Below, one piece after another: positions 1-34,746 of a stretch of 64,000 bases of DNA. The notes below the pieces were generated by a model, which had not been told where the DNA came from, searched no databases, and saw nothing but the letters and a program-made list of their open reading frames with translations. Position numbers and translations under genes: made by a program. How positions within the stretch are numbered: position 1 is the first letter of the stretch; each line of letters begins with the position of its first letter. Source of the DNA: Dysidea avara (lineage: Eukaryota; Porifera; Demospongiae; Dictyoceratida; Dysideidae); contig NC_089276.1 in assembly GCF_963678975.1 (NCBI RefSeq), positions 6,411,098-6,475,097 of the forward strand, read 5' to 3'.

Positions 1-2574
1 GTCACTCCGGTTTTAGTGACAATTACGCATGTAACTAATATGCTGCTGAAATGACAATTATTATAAGTGGATGCTTAACACGTGTCCTACTCATTGCTCA
101 CACTAGAGTTCATACGTCTGCCAAGGATGTGTCCTGTAGGTGTCCAGTAAGTCATAGCTTTGAACCTGACAACACACTTAAGCCAGGCATGTGCCTGGTT
201 TACTGAACTTGCTTTCATAAAAACGTGTGTGTGTGTGTGCGTGCGTGTGTACCTATCTATGTTTGTCCGTACGTACCCACATGAGCAAATCCTTTTAGTG
301 GGTATAAGCAGTCAGCCTATGAAAATTAAACACTAAACAAACTTGAGCATAGGCAAGGTTTGCACTGAGGCAGTTTCTTTATGCCAGTTTGAAAGAAGGG
401 TGTAGCTTCATGACCTACCTTCCCATTGGGTTCTTCATGTAGTTGAATACCGAAAAACACCGTAGCAGGCCTCTTTGGATACTGTATCTCTTCGATCGAA
501 AAGAGGCATGTCCCTACATATGTGAACGAAAATGAAGGGTAGCCTTGAGGTTTTGTAGAGAGAATTTGTAGGAAAAAACACTATAGACAAACTATAAAAC
601 AGTTGAGAAGATACTTCTGTGCTAATATTAAGTTGTTGAAAGCGGTTGGTCGAACGCTTCCTTAGTAATGCATAGCAATGTAATTAGATAATTACAAAAT
701 AATCACCGATTACGATTACAATATATTTCCAACTATATAACTAGCGCCTGGTTTTTAGAAGTAGCACAACATCAACTTGTTCTCAAATTGTTTTTAGCTA
801 TAAAACATAAAACACTTAAGCCGTCGCATTTACGATTTACGAAGCTGCTTTCTATATTAGCAATCACCAACAACATTGTGAAGTCAGCCTTGTAGCAGTA
901 GCACACAGCAAATTGTTAGTCATTTCAAAACAATTTTTTCAGCAAAAAAGGTATGCAAGAGCTTTTAAAGACACCAATTTTTTTTACAAGTTTCTAAATA
1001 CACTTGACATGCACACAAACTGCATAAAATCGAACTATAACAGTAAAGAAAAGCAGTGAAGTAGCAAAACAAAGATGCCGGCAGTAAAAAATCACACTTG
1101 TCTTGTACATTACAACTCACGAGTTGTAATGGATCTTGCAGTACATTTTAACACCCCGTTCACACTACCAACCCAAGCAAAGCATGGTACCACAGGGGCT
1201 CCTACAGAGTGATAGAGAGCAGCAGCACTGCTCTACTTTACCCAAAATCTTTTGATGTGGTAAAAAGAATGTATACCACTAGCTTAAACATGATGCACAG
1301 CTGGTACTACACTTCATTGTTGTTAGGTGCCTAATCAAAATTTATTGTGCAGATTGTTTTAGCTCATTAATATCCAGCATATATGTAAGCTCCCAAGGTA
1401 GCATCAGAAGTAGCAGTGTGAACAAGAGCTGACCTGGTTTTAAAACTCAAGATTAAAAATAAATGAGTAGTGTGAACAGGTGTAAGACTTTGCATGTTGC
1501 TGGCATCATTTTAAGATCCATCATTAATTTCAACTAGAGCCCGGCGGTATTGAAAAATAGCAAACGGTATACTTTCTGTAAAAAAAACACATCATGGTAC
1601 TACTAAATATCACTGTACTAATGTAAAAGCCATTGAAGTTTCAACCTATGGATAAACATGGTATAAAATATATAATGGCCCATTGGAAGGCATTAGAAAT
1701 GTTCTACACATCATCAAACATCTTACAATCAGCTATCTAGTCAATACCACAACATCAAACTTCCTTGTTCATGTCAGAAATATCCAAAACATCACAATGA
1801 ATTTTCCTAGCTTCTTAGCAAGTGAGTTGTATAACAAGGATCTAGATGTATATTAGCACAATCTGACAAGTTACCATGTTTAACTGTATAATCACAGTCT
1901 ACCACTTTTTGTAGGAAGGCAAGAACATTGATGATGTAAGGTACATAATACTAGACACTATTAATTAGACTGGTAAGATCATTGTTGCTCGTTAATGAGC
2001 TATATAATTTGAAGTCAAACAGAACAGTTGTTACAATGAATAGTGAGCATGGCTTTAATTTAATGGGATTACAATTAGTCACCCACGATAACAAGGGCAG
2101 CTAAATAAAAGTCTAACCGAATGTTGTTGCACATGGCTTTGATCTTATAGCGTTTGTGCAGGAGAACTAAAGAACACAGAAATGTTTTGCAGTTAATAAT
2201 TGAAAGCATTAACATTTTAATTAAATTCCTAACTTGTAGCAGTTCAACCTCACAAGCTAAGATATAACTGATTTGAACAGAGAAAGTTTCAATGTACAAA
2301 AAAAACCCGCTGTAGCGAAATAATATAGAACTCAGCTCCCTCCATGATATATTTATCTACCTGCAATACTGTGCAATATGCATTCTGTTTGGGAACTTGA
2401 GAAGTAAATAAAACAAATGCCCTCTTCGCACATCCCTTTAACTATTTGTTTTTTACCTTTAGAAGTGACCGACCTTTACATGCATTTTGAACACCAATGT
2501 TTAGTGTTAAACAAAACAACATACACACACACACACACACATTAAACAAATTGAAACACAAAACAAACACACAC
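1..2574. other. Intron 3 of the filamin gene and flank, mostly non-coding
   Basis: No convincing coding exon apart from one weak candidate at 419-543 on the minus strand. The filamin gene must continue to the left because its last visible exon (2575-2763) ends in a strong donor, so this stretch is read as intron. It contains a short GT run near 224-248, a CA run at 2522-2541, and otherwise AT-rich unique-looking sequence. Confidence 0.6.
419..543 (-). CDS. Candidate exon of unknown gene
   Basis: On the minus strand a pyrimidine-rich tract leads to an AG at 544-545, followed by 125 nt open in one frame (41 codons, preceded by two bases) and then AAG|GTAGGT at 419/418, a strong donor. The peptide has a stretch FFGIQLHEEPNGK that recalls CAP-Gly domains (hydrophobic-G-V/I-x-L-x-E-P-x-G-K), but the glycines that follow in that family are not visible downstream. 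It does not look like a filamin repeat. It could be an exon of the filamin gene, of a separate gene, or chance. Confidence 0.2.
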
Positions 2575-3629
2575 CTGTGGTACTCCTAGCCATTCCTCGG
2601 CTAATCCCATAGCATATGCAGCATTCTCCAATGGTTGACTGGGGTCCATAGTAACATACTCCGGACACAGTCCTGGTGCGTGAGCATCAACCAACTGAGC
2701 AATCATAACACCATCATTCCAATCTGTTGTGAAATTCTTCACATCAATCTCTGGCATCTTGTTCTGAAATGGACAACAACATGTAATTCATATAATGGCA
2801 CAATTATATAATGTGATTTTCTCAAAATTTTGCTTAGTAAAAAGATGATAAACAGGATGGCCAGTTTAAGCCACAAAGTCTCAAGGAAGCACACCCCCAC
2901 ATCTAGGGTTAGTACAGAAAGGTGCAAAGTTTGCAGAAATTTTTGAGCTAGTGACAAGGAAGGCTCAGGACATCAAACATATCATGTTCCTGTGCACAAT
3001 ACAAACTATTTTCATAAGATGTAGGAGTTTACACTAGTGGTAGTTTGACACCGTCTCCCCTCCTGAAAAAATATGATAAACAGTGTTGGAAGCCACTATA
3101 ATTTAGCTCTCCGTTATGTTACAGGAAAATAATGCCTGACACTAACCCGAACGTAGTTCAACATTGACTGGCGGGCTGTACCCGGCTTTCCTCCGGTGAA
3201 ATCCTCATCACTAAATCTGGCGCTGATCTGATAGTGAAGGATAAGTGTCCATACTAAGCCAAGAATGAGCTTAAGGTTACCATCAACAATATCAGCAGTG
3301 CCTGTAGCGCGAGAATCGAACACGTTTTACAACACTACACACATCTTACCAATATTGACAAGTCTTATCTTCTCTGAATCGATGAACTTTAGTGAAATTT
3401 CGACATTTTCTAGTTTCTGTGCGCGCACTCTTGGCTTCTTGTTGTACTTGCCGACCTTTTTTTGTGACAATACTTGCAACAAGGTGATGAGACCAACTCC
3501 ATCACTGAAGTCAGTGGAAATATCTTTGATCTGAATTCCCTGCACGCGAAGATGTTCATTGCACCATCTGGTGAACGTCTTCTTCTGAATTCGCTTCCAC
3601 TCCGCGTCTAGATGCGACTCAGATGCCAT
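2575..3629 (-). CDS. FLN: Filamin-type actin-binding protein, N-terminal exons (partial)
   Basis: Three exons: 3350-3629 (start codon at 3629), 3147-3301 and 2575-2763. Phases agree (280 nt, 155 nt, 189 nt) and all junctions are GT-AG. The joined protein opens with the first calponin-homology domain: actin-binding KKTFTRWCNEHL near residues 16-27 and the signature TADIVDGNLKLILGLVWTLI around 95-114. It then enters the second CH domain, with NFTTDWNDGV and APGLCPEY, and stops at EEWLGVPQ before a CAG|GTGTGT donor. This CH1-CH2 order, and the DWNDG and APGLCP motifs, match filamins, which cross-link F-actin at the cortex. The immunoglobulin-like filamin repeats would lie off the left edge. Family assignment is strong; which filamin paralogue, and whether the repeats are present, cannot be seen. 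Confidence 0.9.
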
Positions 3630-6600
3630 GACCTACACAATTTAAACATGTTGGACACTGTTTGCAAAGACCCAATGTTTACCGTTCAGAGCAGCAACTC
3701 TACCGGCTTGCTTGTATTGAGTATATTAGCGGAGACCAATAGTCGAAAGAATTTATGCAAGTTGCGTTATTGGGTAAACCGCAACGTAAGGAATGTAATT
3801 ACGACGTTAGTATACGTCCGTTTATTTTATTGTGATATCTTAAGTGATTTGCTTGTCTAGACCACTTTTTAAAAGGAAGAAGCCACCCGACACTGAGTGC
3901 ACTTCTGCTCTCCATGCAGCAGCCTTCAGTGTAGTTTAGTCCTTTGATATCTGTTCATGCTATCCTCTGTAATACAGCTGTGCTAACAAAACTGCTAATC
4001 AGGATGACGACAGCAATTAAATCATGGAGTACCTAAACATTTAAAGGCGGGTAGCTAAAGCAGCCAAAACCATTCAGCCTCAACTATACTCCTAACTAAC
4101 TGAAAGTAATAGTAAGTTTGTGTGGCACGTCACATCAGAATAGCTAAATTTTCAGAGGCCATAATTGAATGTCTGTAATGTATTTTGTAGGGCCTAATCA
4201 GCCTCGGCTGTCTGCCCTATTTAAAAAGCCACCTTCAGCTCAGACAAAAGAATTGGTACTCAAGGTGCCAGCACTGCATGTAGTTATAGAAAATTATGCA
4301 ACCAATTCAGTGCAACTCTGGCAAGTTTGGCCAGATGAAAACAGCATGCATGCAAAACATGTAGTTCAGGATGTGTAAATATCCAGACACAGGTATATCA
4401 CTTCAACAGCTATAGTGATAAACAGGAATACTTAAGAGGTGATGATCATAACTTGTTAGAACCTGATGAAAATAACATTTTTGTGTCAATTCCAGGCAGC
4501 TATGGCACTATAGAGATGTCCATACCAGGTATAGGCCCAAGTAGACTATCTAGGTACTATGCATGGCTTCCAGCATCCACTGACAAGCATCACTGGATCA
4601 CATGTATAAGTTACCAATATACACCTTCTATATACTTCGTCACTGTTTGTGTTGGCTGGACAGATAGCTACACGTGCACACAAGCATGCATACGTGCATG
4701 CATTGATGATATCATTCCATGCAGCATAATTAGGTGACAAGTCTGATATGGACCTCTATAGCTTGTGTACTAGCTCACCATATCATATTACAATATGTAA
4801 GGAAGTGAAAGAAGCATATGGCCACTGACATGAATTTAGGTGTTAACTAAACATGGAAGATATCTTACAGCAGAGGTTGTTCTGCATGCAGAGCTGTTTA
4901 AATTTTCCGAGATTCTGGATCCTTTTAATTAACATTGTAAGTTTCTGACTTCCTGCCGGCTCAGTGACAGGCTTTCTGTAACCTCTTTATATTGTGGGAT
5001 ACAATAGGTGTATTGTGTTCAATCAACCATGTAGCTACCCCATAACTCCAATTATAATTAAATCAATGAGGGTGGTATAGCTAATGTACCTGCCAAGTGT
5101 ACAACTATGCAGGAAGTGTGGGAAGCCATGATATATAACAGTAGGATAGGAAGAAGCCACAATACATATCATTACAACACACAACTATGTGAACTATGCA
5201 GAGGAAGCAGAGATGAAAGAAGCCAACACAATACATGCATGTCAATAAAGATTTATACCCTTATTTGGTAAAGTACTTAACTTCCACGGTTCAATCTGCA
5301 GTGTATATAGCTACACAGCTATACATCTACATCATGAGTATGAACTGAAATCCCCTCAAGCCTCATTTCCATGCGGTAGCTACCTGAGAAATATCCAATT
5401 GTATAGAATGATTTAATATAACACACCCTAATGAAGATTGTAAAAGCATCGTTCAGTGATTTGTTAAAGACAATTAAACAAACAGCCAAAGCTTAACACA
5501 ATTACTCTGTATGGTGGCAAACTAAATGGACTAGTAACACTACAAAAACATGCATGTTGAATTCCATTCGCTACCTTTGTAGTAACTTAGCAACCAAACA
5601 AAAACACTCACACGACCCCACAACAAAATTCAATCACCCATAAAGACAATGTAACACATGACAAGCATGAAATAACTTCACACTCACTTCCAAGGTCTCA
5701 CCAGAATAGTTACATACCAGAGTCATGCTAGAATGATAACAGGAAATAGGAAGAGCTACCATACACACGGAAATTTGATCTGTATTGCTATGAATACAGT
5801 TAGTTTAGATATGTATCATGGCTTAACTTCTCCTATTTTAAAAGGATATAATATAGGTCATGAGATATGTTTGTACTTTTCCCACACATTGTCTATGTGA
5901 GGGGCAATCCTTCTCGCTTCTCACATTATTGGATACTATACAAATTCTGGCAGAAAATGTCATATGTGACCAGATTTGACAAAACCAGGCTTCCACACAC
6001 ACATTCAATTCTTTGACTTTAACCGCTAGTAACTTGACCACTCAGTATGCTAATTACCCACAATCCTCACAAACTTCTTTCACTGCATTATGCAATAACA
6101 GTTAGGTAAAAATTTATAGCTTACTCCCACATTGAGTTATGGTCCTTCACAGTTGCAAATCTGGCGTGCAATACCAACATAAAAGCTATACACACTTATT
6201 ATATGTTTGTATTAGCAAGATCTTTCTCACAAAACTATATATAGCACTATATGGAGAAACTCACTGGAAGAGAGCTACATCAGGAGCTCATCACCAACAT
6301 GCAGTCCATAGGTATACCAGATGCATATGGGCCCCTGTGATGTAATAGACAATAATCAGTTTCAGCTTGTTGCTGACTATATGTGGTCATCACATGCATA
6401 TGTGTATACTCTCAATGGCCATACATCAAGTGAGCAGAGTGGTTCTAACTATCAAATCACTTTAGTTCTCAGAACTCAGTTTAGCACACTCAATTGCAGA
6501 CTAAATTTTGCACACAGCTAGCTATAGATACAATTAAGGTATATTTATACAAGCTGTATAGTGCTTAGGTCAGCAAAAGGTCAACTATAACTCTATAAGC

Positions 6601-8158
6601 TTACAAAGAAAGCTAACTACCTGTACAAAACTAGAATAATGAAGAGACCGAGGAAGAGACAGAAATATGTCAAAACAACCTACTGATATTTACTTTCAAA
6701 AATAACAACAAAGACAGGAATATAGGTAAAAACACCTGGTTAACTACATAAGGAGGTTTCAGTCGACTGTTTTCCATTTTGGGAAAGCGGCGGCTAGCTG
6801 ACATGCCATGCACTTGGTTTAGTATATATGCTATAACAAAACTATACTGTTATGTGTGATCGCCCAACCAAACAAGCTGAGCCTGCTGCCACTATATAAT
6901 GTAACACTATACTATAGGAAAGCCAGAAAATACATGCAGATGAAAGGAGATTGATGCCATGGATCTGGGAATTGAGCTTTTAACTTCTTGATCACAAGAT
7001 GTTTGTGACTGTAAAGTTATAAATCTGTGAACAGTGAACTCACTATATGCATGCATATATACTAAGGTTATTGCTGTTTCTAACCTACTCCTCATGCATG
7101 CATAACTTTTTTCACTAGTTGGTAAATGCATGCATATAGCAGGGCATGTATGCCCCTGAAACCTTTGTTGTATACTGATCACATACTGCATACATGACAT
7201 ACATACACATGAAAATGATAGAAAATAGATATGTATATGCATAGCTTTTTTTGGTATTTTTAAGTTACTAATGCTTTGCAGTTGCTGAGGGTGCCTTTAG
7301 TTTGAAAGATTGTGATATACAGCTACAGTGGTTACACATAAATAATTTTGTCATGCATGGCATGCAATATATAGTTGATTCTTTCTCACTGCACTGGAAT
7401 CATAAATGCATGATTGAGTACAGAATCTTTCAAGGCAAAGTATCTGAGTATCCTGGGCCAGTGGGCCCTATAGATGCTGTAACATGCTGGCATGCAGTGT
7501 TAGTTCTAAAGATGATCACTATAAATTCAAGTTCAGTTTGTAATGTAGCTACTCCTACTAGCCTCGTCCAAGTACAATAGTTTTTAACAAATGATAGACC
7601 GTAGCTATAGCTATAAGACATTTTGTACAGTTGCATGGCCAGTGAACCATGCATGCTGATATGCAACACTGAGTACATCAGGGGCGGTGGAGCAGGCCAA
7701 AGAGTAAGGGGGCCAGGCCAGCTGCATGTAAACTGAAGACCAAAAAAAAAAAAAAGTAACTACCAGCTGACAATAGCTGCTTTCCACCAATTCTATCTCC
7801 TTATTTATAACTACACCGTAGCTAAGTAGCTTGCTACACTACTTCTCTGAATACTGTGATTGCTCTATTTAGAATATCTAGATCCTGACTGTTCTGTTAG
7901 AGTATCTCGATCTTTTCTTGCAAACGGTGTCCCATAAAAGTGGGGGAAGGGAAGGGGGGGGGGGGCATGCCCTCCCTTCTCTCTCCACCGTCTATGATCT
8001 ACATATATGCCTCTGCATAATAATTATCACAGATATAATTAGGTGTGTAATTATTATCCCGCCGCCCGCTCCATAGCATAGGTTAGCGGCCAATATACGT
8101 ATGCACGTGCGTGGTCTAGCGAAACCACCTAGCAGAAATAACTGGTTACGTCTTTCCA
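3630..8158. other. Intergenic region between filamin and TRIM-NHL genes
   Basis: The two flanking genes are transcribed away from each other, so both promoters should lie here. I see no supported coding sequence. Open frames near 4169, 4453 and 6907 lack splice or family support. The sequence is rich in GCATGC and TGCATG words. A TIR element may lie at 7679-7996. A GC-rich patch (CCGCCGCCCGCTCC) near 8060-8074 just upstream of the TRIM-NHL start may be part of its promoter. Confidence 0.6.
7679..7996. mobile_element. Possible short TIR element
   Basis: The left end reads CAGGGGCGGTGGAG and the right end, reverse complemented, reads CATAGACGGTGGAG, giving a 14-bp imperfect terminal inverted repeat. 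The interior has a poly-A run, a poly-G run and a copy of the dispersed TCT(A/G)TTAGAGTAT motif at about 7893-7907. No clear target-site duplication. Confidence 0.35.
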
Positions 8159-10237
8159 ATGGCAGCTAAAGACGAGGGGACTACTTGTACTACTAACAAC
8201 CTGAACTGTTCTCTTTGTACTAAATTCCTCAAGATTCTGAAGCACAGATCTCAGGTTGGATCACCAGCGAAATGTGACGACTGCGGTGGGGACAAACCTT
8301 TTGTAGCTCTTTGCATTGATTGCACCCAGTGTCTTTGTAGAGTGTGTTATGATTACCATAGTAACAAGAACAGTACACATGACATACTACAACTAGATGA
8401 GACCACACAGTCAGAGCCACACTCGTCAGCTGCTGTGGTGATGGATGTTCATTCTCAACAACATAAGGTCCTTTACTGCTCCAAACACACCCAACAGGAG
8501 TTAGGCTACTACTGTGAGACATGTGACAAGATGATCTGTCACTCTTGCAAAATGAGTGATCACGATGGACACATCCACATCACTTCAGAAATGGCAGTCA
8601 CCAAACGGCAGGATGAGTTGACTAAGATGATTGCTCCAGTAGAGAAAATGAGTGAAAGCTTGTTGAATGCTGAAGATGACATCGTTGCTATGAAGGGAAA
8701 GTTACAAAAACAAGCTAAAGAAATTGGTGAAATGATTGACAAATGCCACAAGGAACAGCACACTAAACTAAATGAACAAATAGCTAAACTAAACAAGCAG
8801 ATAGCTAAAGTAAATGAGGAAATAGTTAAGGTAAATGATCGCCATCAGCAACTCAAAAAGGAACTAGAAGAGGCGCTGTCATTAAAGAATAAAGCATTGA
8901 CGGCACAACTGGAGGAGATAAAATCAGTGCAAAATCAACTGGTTGATTTAAAGGTGTTGAAAAGCACCATAGAGGAAATTCCTGGTCATGAAATATTTTC
9001 TAAACGAAGGCAAGAGGTAGAGAGAAGCATACAAAAGGTCAGTGACACATGTAAGATACTGGATACTTCTCCTGTTGAGACTGACACAATGACGTTTGAT
9101 CCTTGTAGTGAGTCTTCTATAAATCTTGGCAAACTCTATACCAACAAAAACCCTTCACATTTAACAGGCCAGGCCCCCAAATACTTTATTCAGAACCAAA
9201 AGACCAGTTTTCGTATTTTAGCTAAGACCACAAAAGGCCAACAATGCACTAAAGGAGGTGACCAAGTACATGTAGAATTGAGATTGTTTACTGGCCAAGT
9301 AGTTGTGGGCAAAGTGACTGACAATCATAATGGCAGTTATGATGCTTCATTTGAGTGCAAGCAACTTGGAAAAGCAAAGCTTTTAGTGCTTGTCAATCGT
9401 CAACAGATTATGGGAAGCCCTTACAGCACTGTAGTATGTAGAAACTACAATGTATTTAGTTCGCCTCCTTATAAGAGAGTGAGTAATATTGCTCATGAAG
9501 CCATGGGTACACCGTGGGGTGTTGCATGTGGCAAGAATGGAGTATGGGCAGTAGCTGACTCCTCTAACCACTGCGTGTATGTATTTGATGGTCATGATCA
9601 ATTAGTGAAAAAGGTTACTGGGTTTAATTCTCCTCATGGTGTAGCATTTGACACTGACAATAACTTGTATGTGGCTGATTGCGATAACCACAGAGTGTTA
9701 AAATATACTGTCAATGGACAATACATGCAGTCATTTGGAAGGCCTGGTTTTGGTGATGGTGAGCTGCGATGTCCCCATGGTGTCACAACCCACAATGGTA
9801 AAGTTTATGTTGCCGAATGTGGTACTCATCGAATATCAGTGTTCCGTTGTGAAGATGGTCAGTTTTGTTCCACCTTTGGTGACAGTCATCTAAGCCAACC
9901 CTACGATGTTGCAGTTAACAATATCAATCAGTTGCTCGTTGCTGACCATGGTCACAACTGTGTAAGTATGTACACTCTTGATGGGAAATATGTAGGCAAG
10001 TTTGGAGCTCAGTTGAGAAATCCATGTGGTATTGCTACTGATTTAAATGGGTTTGTTTTAGTAAGTAACAGCAATGGTGTGTCTATTTTTGATCATGTTG
10101 GGAACTTCATTTGTCACTCTAATCAGTATACTTATGGTAGGTTTTGTTTTCCATGTGGAATAGCTCTCAATTACAATGGTTATCTCTATGTTGGTGAACA
10201 AAACAAGCCATCAATTCAGATATTTACCAATTATTAG
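8159..10237 (+). CDS. RING-less TRIM-like protein: B-box x2, coiled coil, filamin domain, NHL repeats
   Basis: Single-exon gene, 692 residues. Domains in order: a short Cys-containing N-terminus with no RING; B-box 1 (C39, C42, C52, C55, C60, C63, then histidines); B-box 2 (C107, H110, C119, C122, C127, C130, H135); coiled coil about 150-300; filamin/ABP280 domain about 335-427; six NHL blades about 450-692, each with the VAxxxxxxVADxxNHRV pattern. This is the plan of TRIM2/TRIM3/TRIM71 without the E3 RING. Such proteins oligomerise through the coiled coil and bind RNA or protein through the propeller. Without a RING it may act as an adaptor or a regulator of RING-bearing relatives. The lack of introns beside intron-rich neighbours suggests an origin by retroposition. 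Start chosen at the first ATG of the frame. Orthology to one vertebrate TRIM is not claimed. Confidence 0.92.
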   Translation: MAAKDEGTTCTTNNLNCSLCTKFLKILKHRSQVGSPAKCDDCGGDKPFVALCIDCTQCLCRVCYDYHSNKNSTHDILQLDETTQSEPHSSAAVVMDVHSQQHKVLYCSKHTQQELGYYCETCDKMICHSCKMSDHDGHIHITSEMAVTKRQDELTKMIAPVEKMSESLLNAEDDIVAMKGKLQKQAKEIGEMIDKCHKEQHTKLNEQIAKLNKQIAKVNEEIVKVNDRHQQLKKELEEALSLKNKALTAQLEEIKSVQNQLVDLKVLKSTIEEIPGHEIFSKRRQEVERSIQKVSDTCKILDTSPVETDTMTFDPCSESSINLGKLYTNKNPSHLTGQAPKYFIQNQKTSFRILAKTTKGQQCTKGGDQVHVELRLFTGQVVVGKVTDNHNGSYDASFECKQLGKAKLLVLVNRQQIMGSPYSTVVCRNYNVFSSPPYKRVSNIAHEAMGTPWGVACGKNGVWAVADSSNHCVYVFDGHDQLVKKVTGFNSPHGVAFDTDNNLYVADCDNHRVLKYTVNGQYMQSFGRPGFGDGELRCPHGVTTHNGKVYVAECGTHRISVFRCEDGQFCSTFGDSHLSQPYDVAVNNINQLLVADHGHNCVSMYTLDGKYVGKFGAQLRNPCGIATDLNGFVLVSNSNGVSIFDHVGNFICHSNQYTYGRFCFPCGIALNYNGYLYVGEQNKPSIQIFTNY
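8768..8837 (+). repeat. In-frame 21-bp repeat encoding coiled-coil heptads
   Basis: Units at 8768-8788, 8789-8809 and 8810-8830 plus a partial fourth encode LNEQIAK, LNKQIAK, VNEEIVK, VND (from residue 204). Each DNA unit is exactly one coiled-coil heptad, so unit gain or loss would lengthen the coiled coil without breaking frame. Confidence 0.85.
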
Positions 10238-11560
10238 CAGTACTAGTAACATTTTAGTCTTTTTGTAATTATAGCACATATGCATGGTTATAATTTAAAC
10301 ACTTATAACATGCAGTTAATTGAGTTTTGTAATCCCTGATTGTAACTTTTTCTAGCTATCATTTCCCCCTGTTATTGTACGTAGTTTAGTTGCTTTTAGA
10401 ATTAATGATTTATTTATTAGCATGTAGAGTGCACGCATGTATAGGAAATAAAATTAGTTACCACAATCAAATGACTCCTCTTGGGAGTAGTCAACTCAAA
10501 ACACACTATGCATGGGAACACATATAGCCTGTTAAGGATATTTTGTGCAACGTGTTGTCTTGTGTATGTCATTCCTTTTAGGTACATAGCTATACCTAGT
10601 TGAACTACTCATGACTGTTCACTTATCCCTATACAACTCTTGATCAATGTAGTCCTCTTAGAAAAGCAGTTAACATCCTACGTCAGCTTGGCCCTCATCA
10701 CTAGCACCGGCCATGGTGGATTCAACATCTGAGATTCAGAATTCAGCACAAGTAATTACCTGCTAGCAGCAATCACATGATCATTGTGTGCATGTGCAAT
10801 GGTGAATATTATTGATAGTGGTTCTAATTCATTTTAATCCCATCCACACACAGGCTTCCTTGTCTGTTTACAGTGGTAATATTGTGTTATATGATTTAGA
10901 TATTTGTGTAACCACTCTACATTGAAATTTTAGTCCTGAAACATAAAATAGCTTTAGCTTCTGCACCCCCCAGACCTCCTACTACCCTGGTTCACCCCTT
11001 TGCCATGCCCTGGATCCGCCCGATATGAATATGCACATGGTTACAAGTGTTATTATGACTACAAAAAGGATCATTTATATAGTAATGTAATTCTTTTATA
11101 ATCCCTTACCAAGAGTTCATGACTCATGGTATCACATCATGTTTGCAGCTTCAAATAATCATTCATTTGAACATGACAACCAGAAAGAGAGAAACAGTTA
11201 AATACTGAGTGTGGAATATTCATGTAGCTAGAGTGATATAATAAATTCTTTTTACATAGATCAAATTGGAACACAGTAGTCAGGCACAGTTTGGCCAAGA
11301 TGATCATAGCTATTATAGGAAATGCATGATGTTAGTTTTCACACATGCTAATGGGTACCATTCAGCATCCATAACATTTCCATATACACACAAACCGTCC
11401 TTAAAATGAACGTGTGGCTATGATGTATAATATGATTTCTTGATCAAGTACATAACCGTATGTTAATTGGTGCAATTCATAGAGTTGGGGGAATGCACGT
11501 AATATGACTAATTACTATTAATGCATGTCAGTTGGCTTTACACTCAGTACATTATTGATA
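10238..11560. other. Intergenic region, tail-to-tail genes
   Basis: Lies between the stop of the TRIM-NHL gene and the stop of POLR1A, so it holds the two 3' UTRs. An AATAAA-like signal (GGAAATAAAATTAG) is at about 10444-10457 on the plus strand and could polyadenylate the TRIM-NHL mRNA. Part of a repeat ending CTGGATCCGCCC lies near 11011-11022; the same word marks the end of the element at 49159-49457. No coding sequence seen. Confidence 0.55.
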
Positions 11561-34038
<22,478 letters not shown>

Positions 34039-34746
34039 TCCTTACAACTCACGGTTTACTGCATTTCAAATAAAGCACACCTTCACGTGTTTGTACAATG
34101 CACGTGGGTGCTTTCTCCGTATATTAGGGTATTACGGATGCATTTGACGCAATAGTTATACGGAGATCATCTGACCAAAACCGGATTGTTTATGTGTTTG
34201 TTTACGTTTGAGTTTTGTTCCCGTAAAAGTGCAGTATCGGCTAAGGGAGGGGCTTTATTTGTAACGTTCCCACGATACTGTCTACAAGTGCTGTCGTTTT
34301 GTGGCTTTTTGGTCACTGGATGATATTTTAAGCGAGATTAAAGTTCCAGCGAACCATGCAATCAAGTCCAGACATTGATTCGACTAGATAACAGTTGGCA
34401 GAGGCAATCTTGACCTAGGTAAGTTCACTATAATCGTTTAATATAGCGTTGGAATATTTAAATGCTTTGATGTACTGTTATGGGTGCGGTATATACGTTG
34501 ATGCATGCTGCATTTTAGCAGATGCAGATGTCGCCTTGCATCTTCGTGCTATTAAAAAGTTATCTCGCATATGTTATGTTACTATGGTGTGACAAATAGC
34601 TATTACTGTGATCTAAGATGTGGAGTGTGTGGGTGTTGATTGACTAGCTAGTTGACAACTATAAGTATTTACTAGTGATAATGTGTTAGTATAGTGCGAG
34701 TGTAGGTATCATATGGTTTCTGTTTGAATGTATAGAGTTACCTGTG
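34039..34746. promoter_or_regulatory. Shared promoter region of POLR1A and NIM1K, with NIM1K 5' UTR intron
   Basis: POLR1A starts leftwards at 34038. NIM1K runs rightwards from a probable non-coding first exon that ends at CCTAG|GTAAGT (34418/34419). Its intron ends with AG at 34734-34735, and the start codon follows at 34747. So one interval of at most a few hundred base pairs serves both genes. No TATA box was recognised. Confidence 0.6.

Noticed and set aside
2075..2299. 74-codon minus-strand frame as a filamin exon
   Set aside because: Composition is hydrophobic and random, with no filamin-repeat motif and no acceptor/donor pair in phase.
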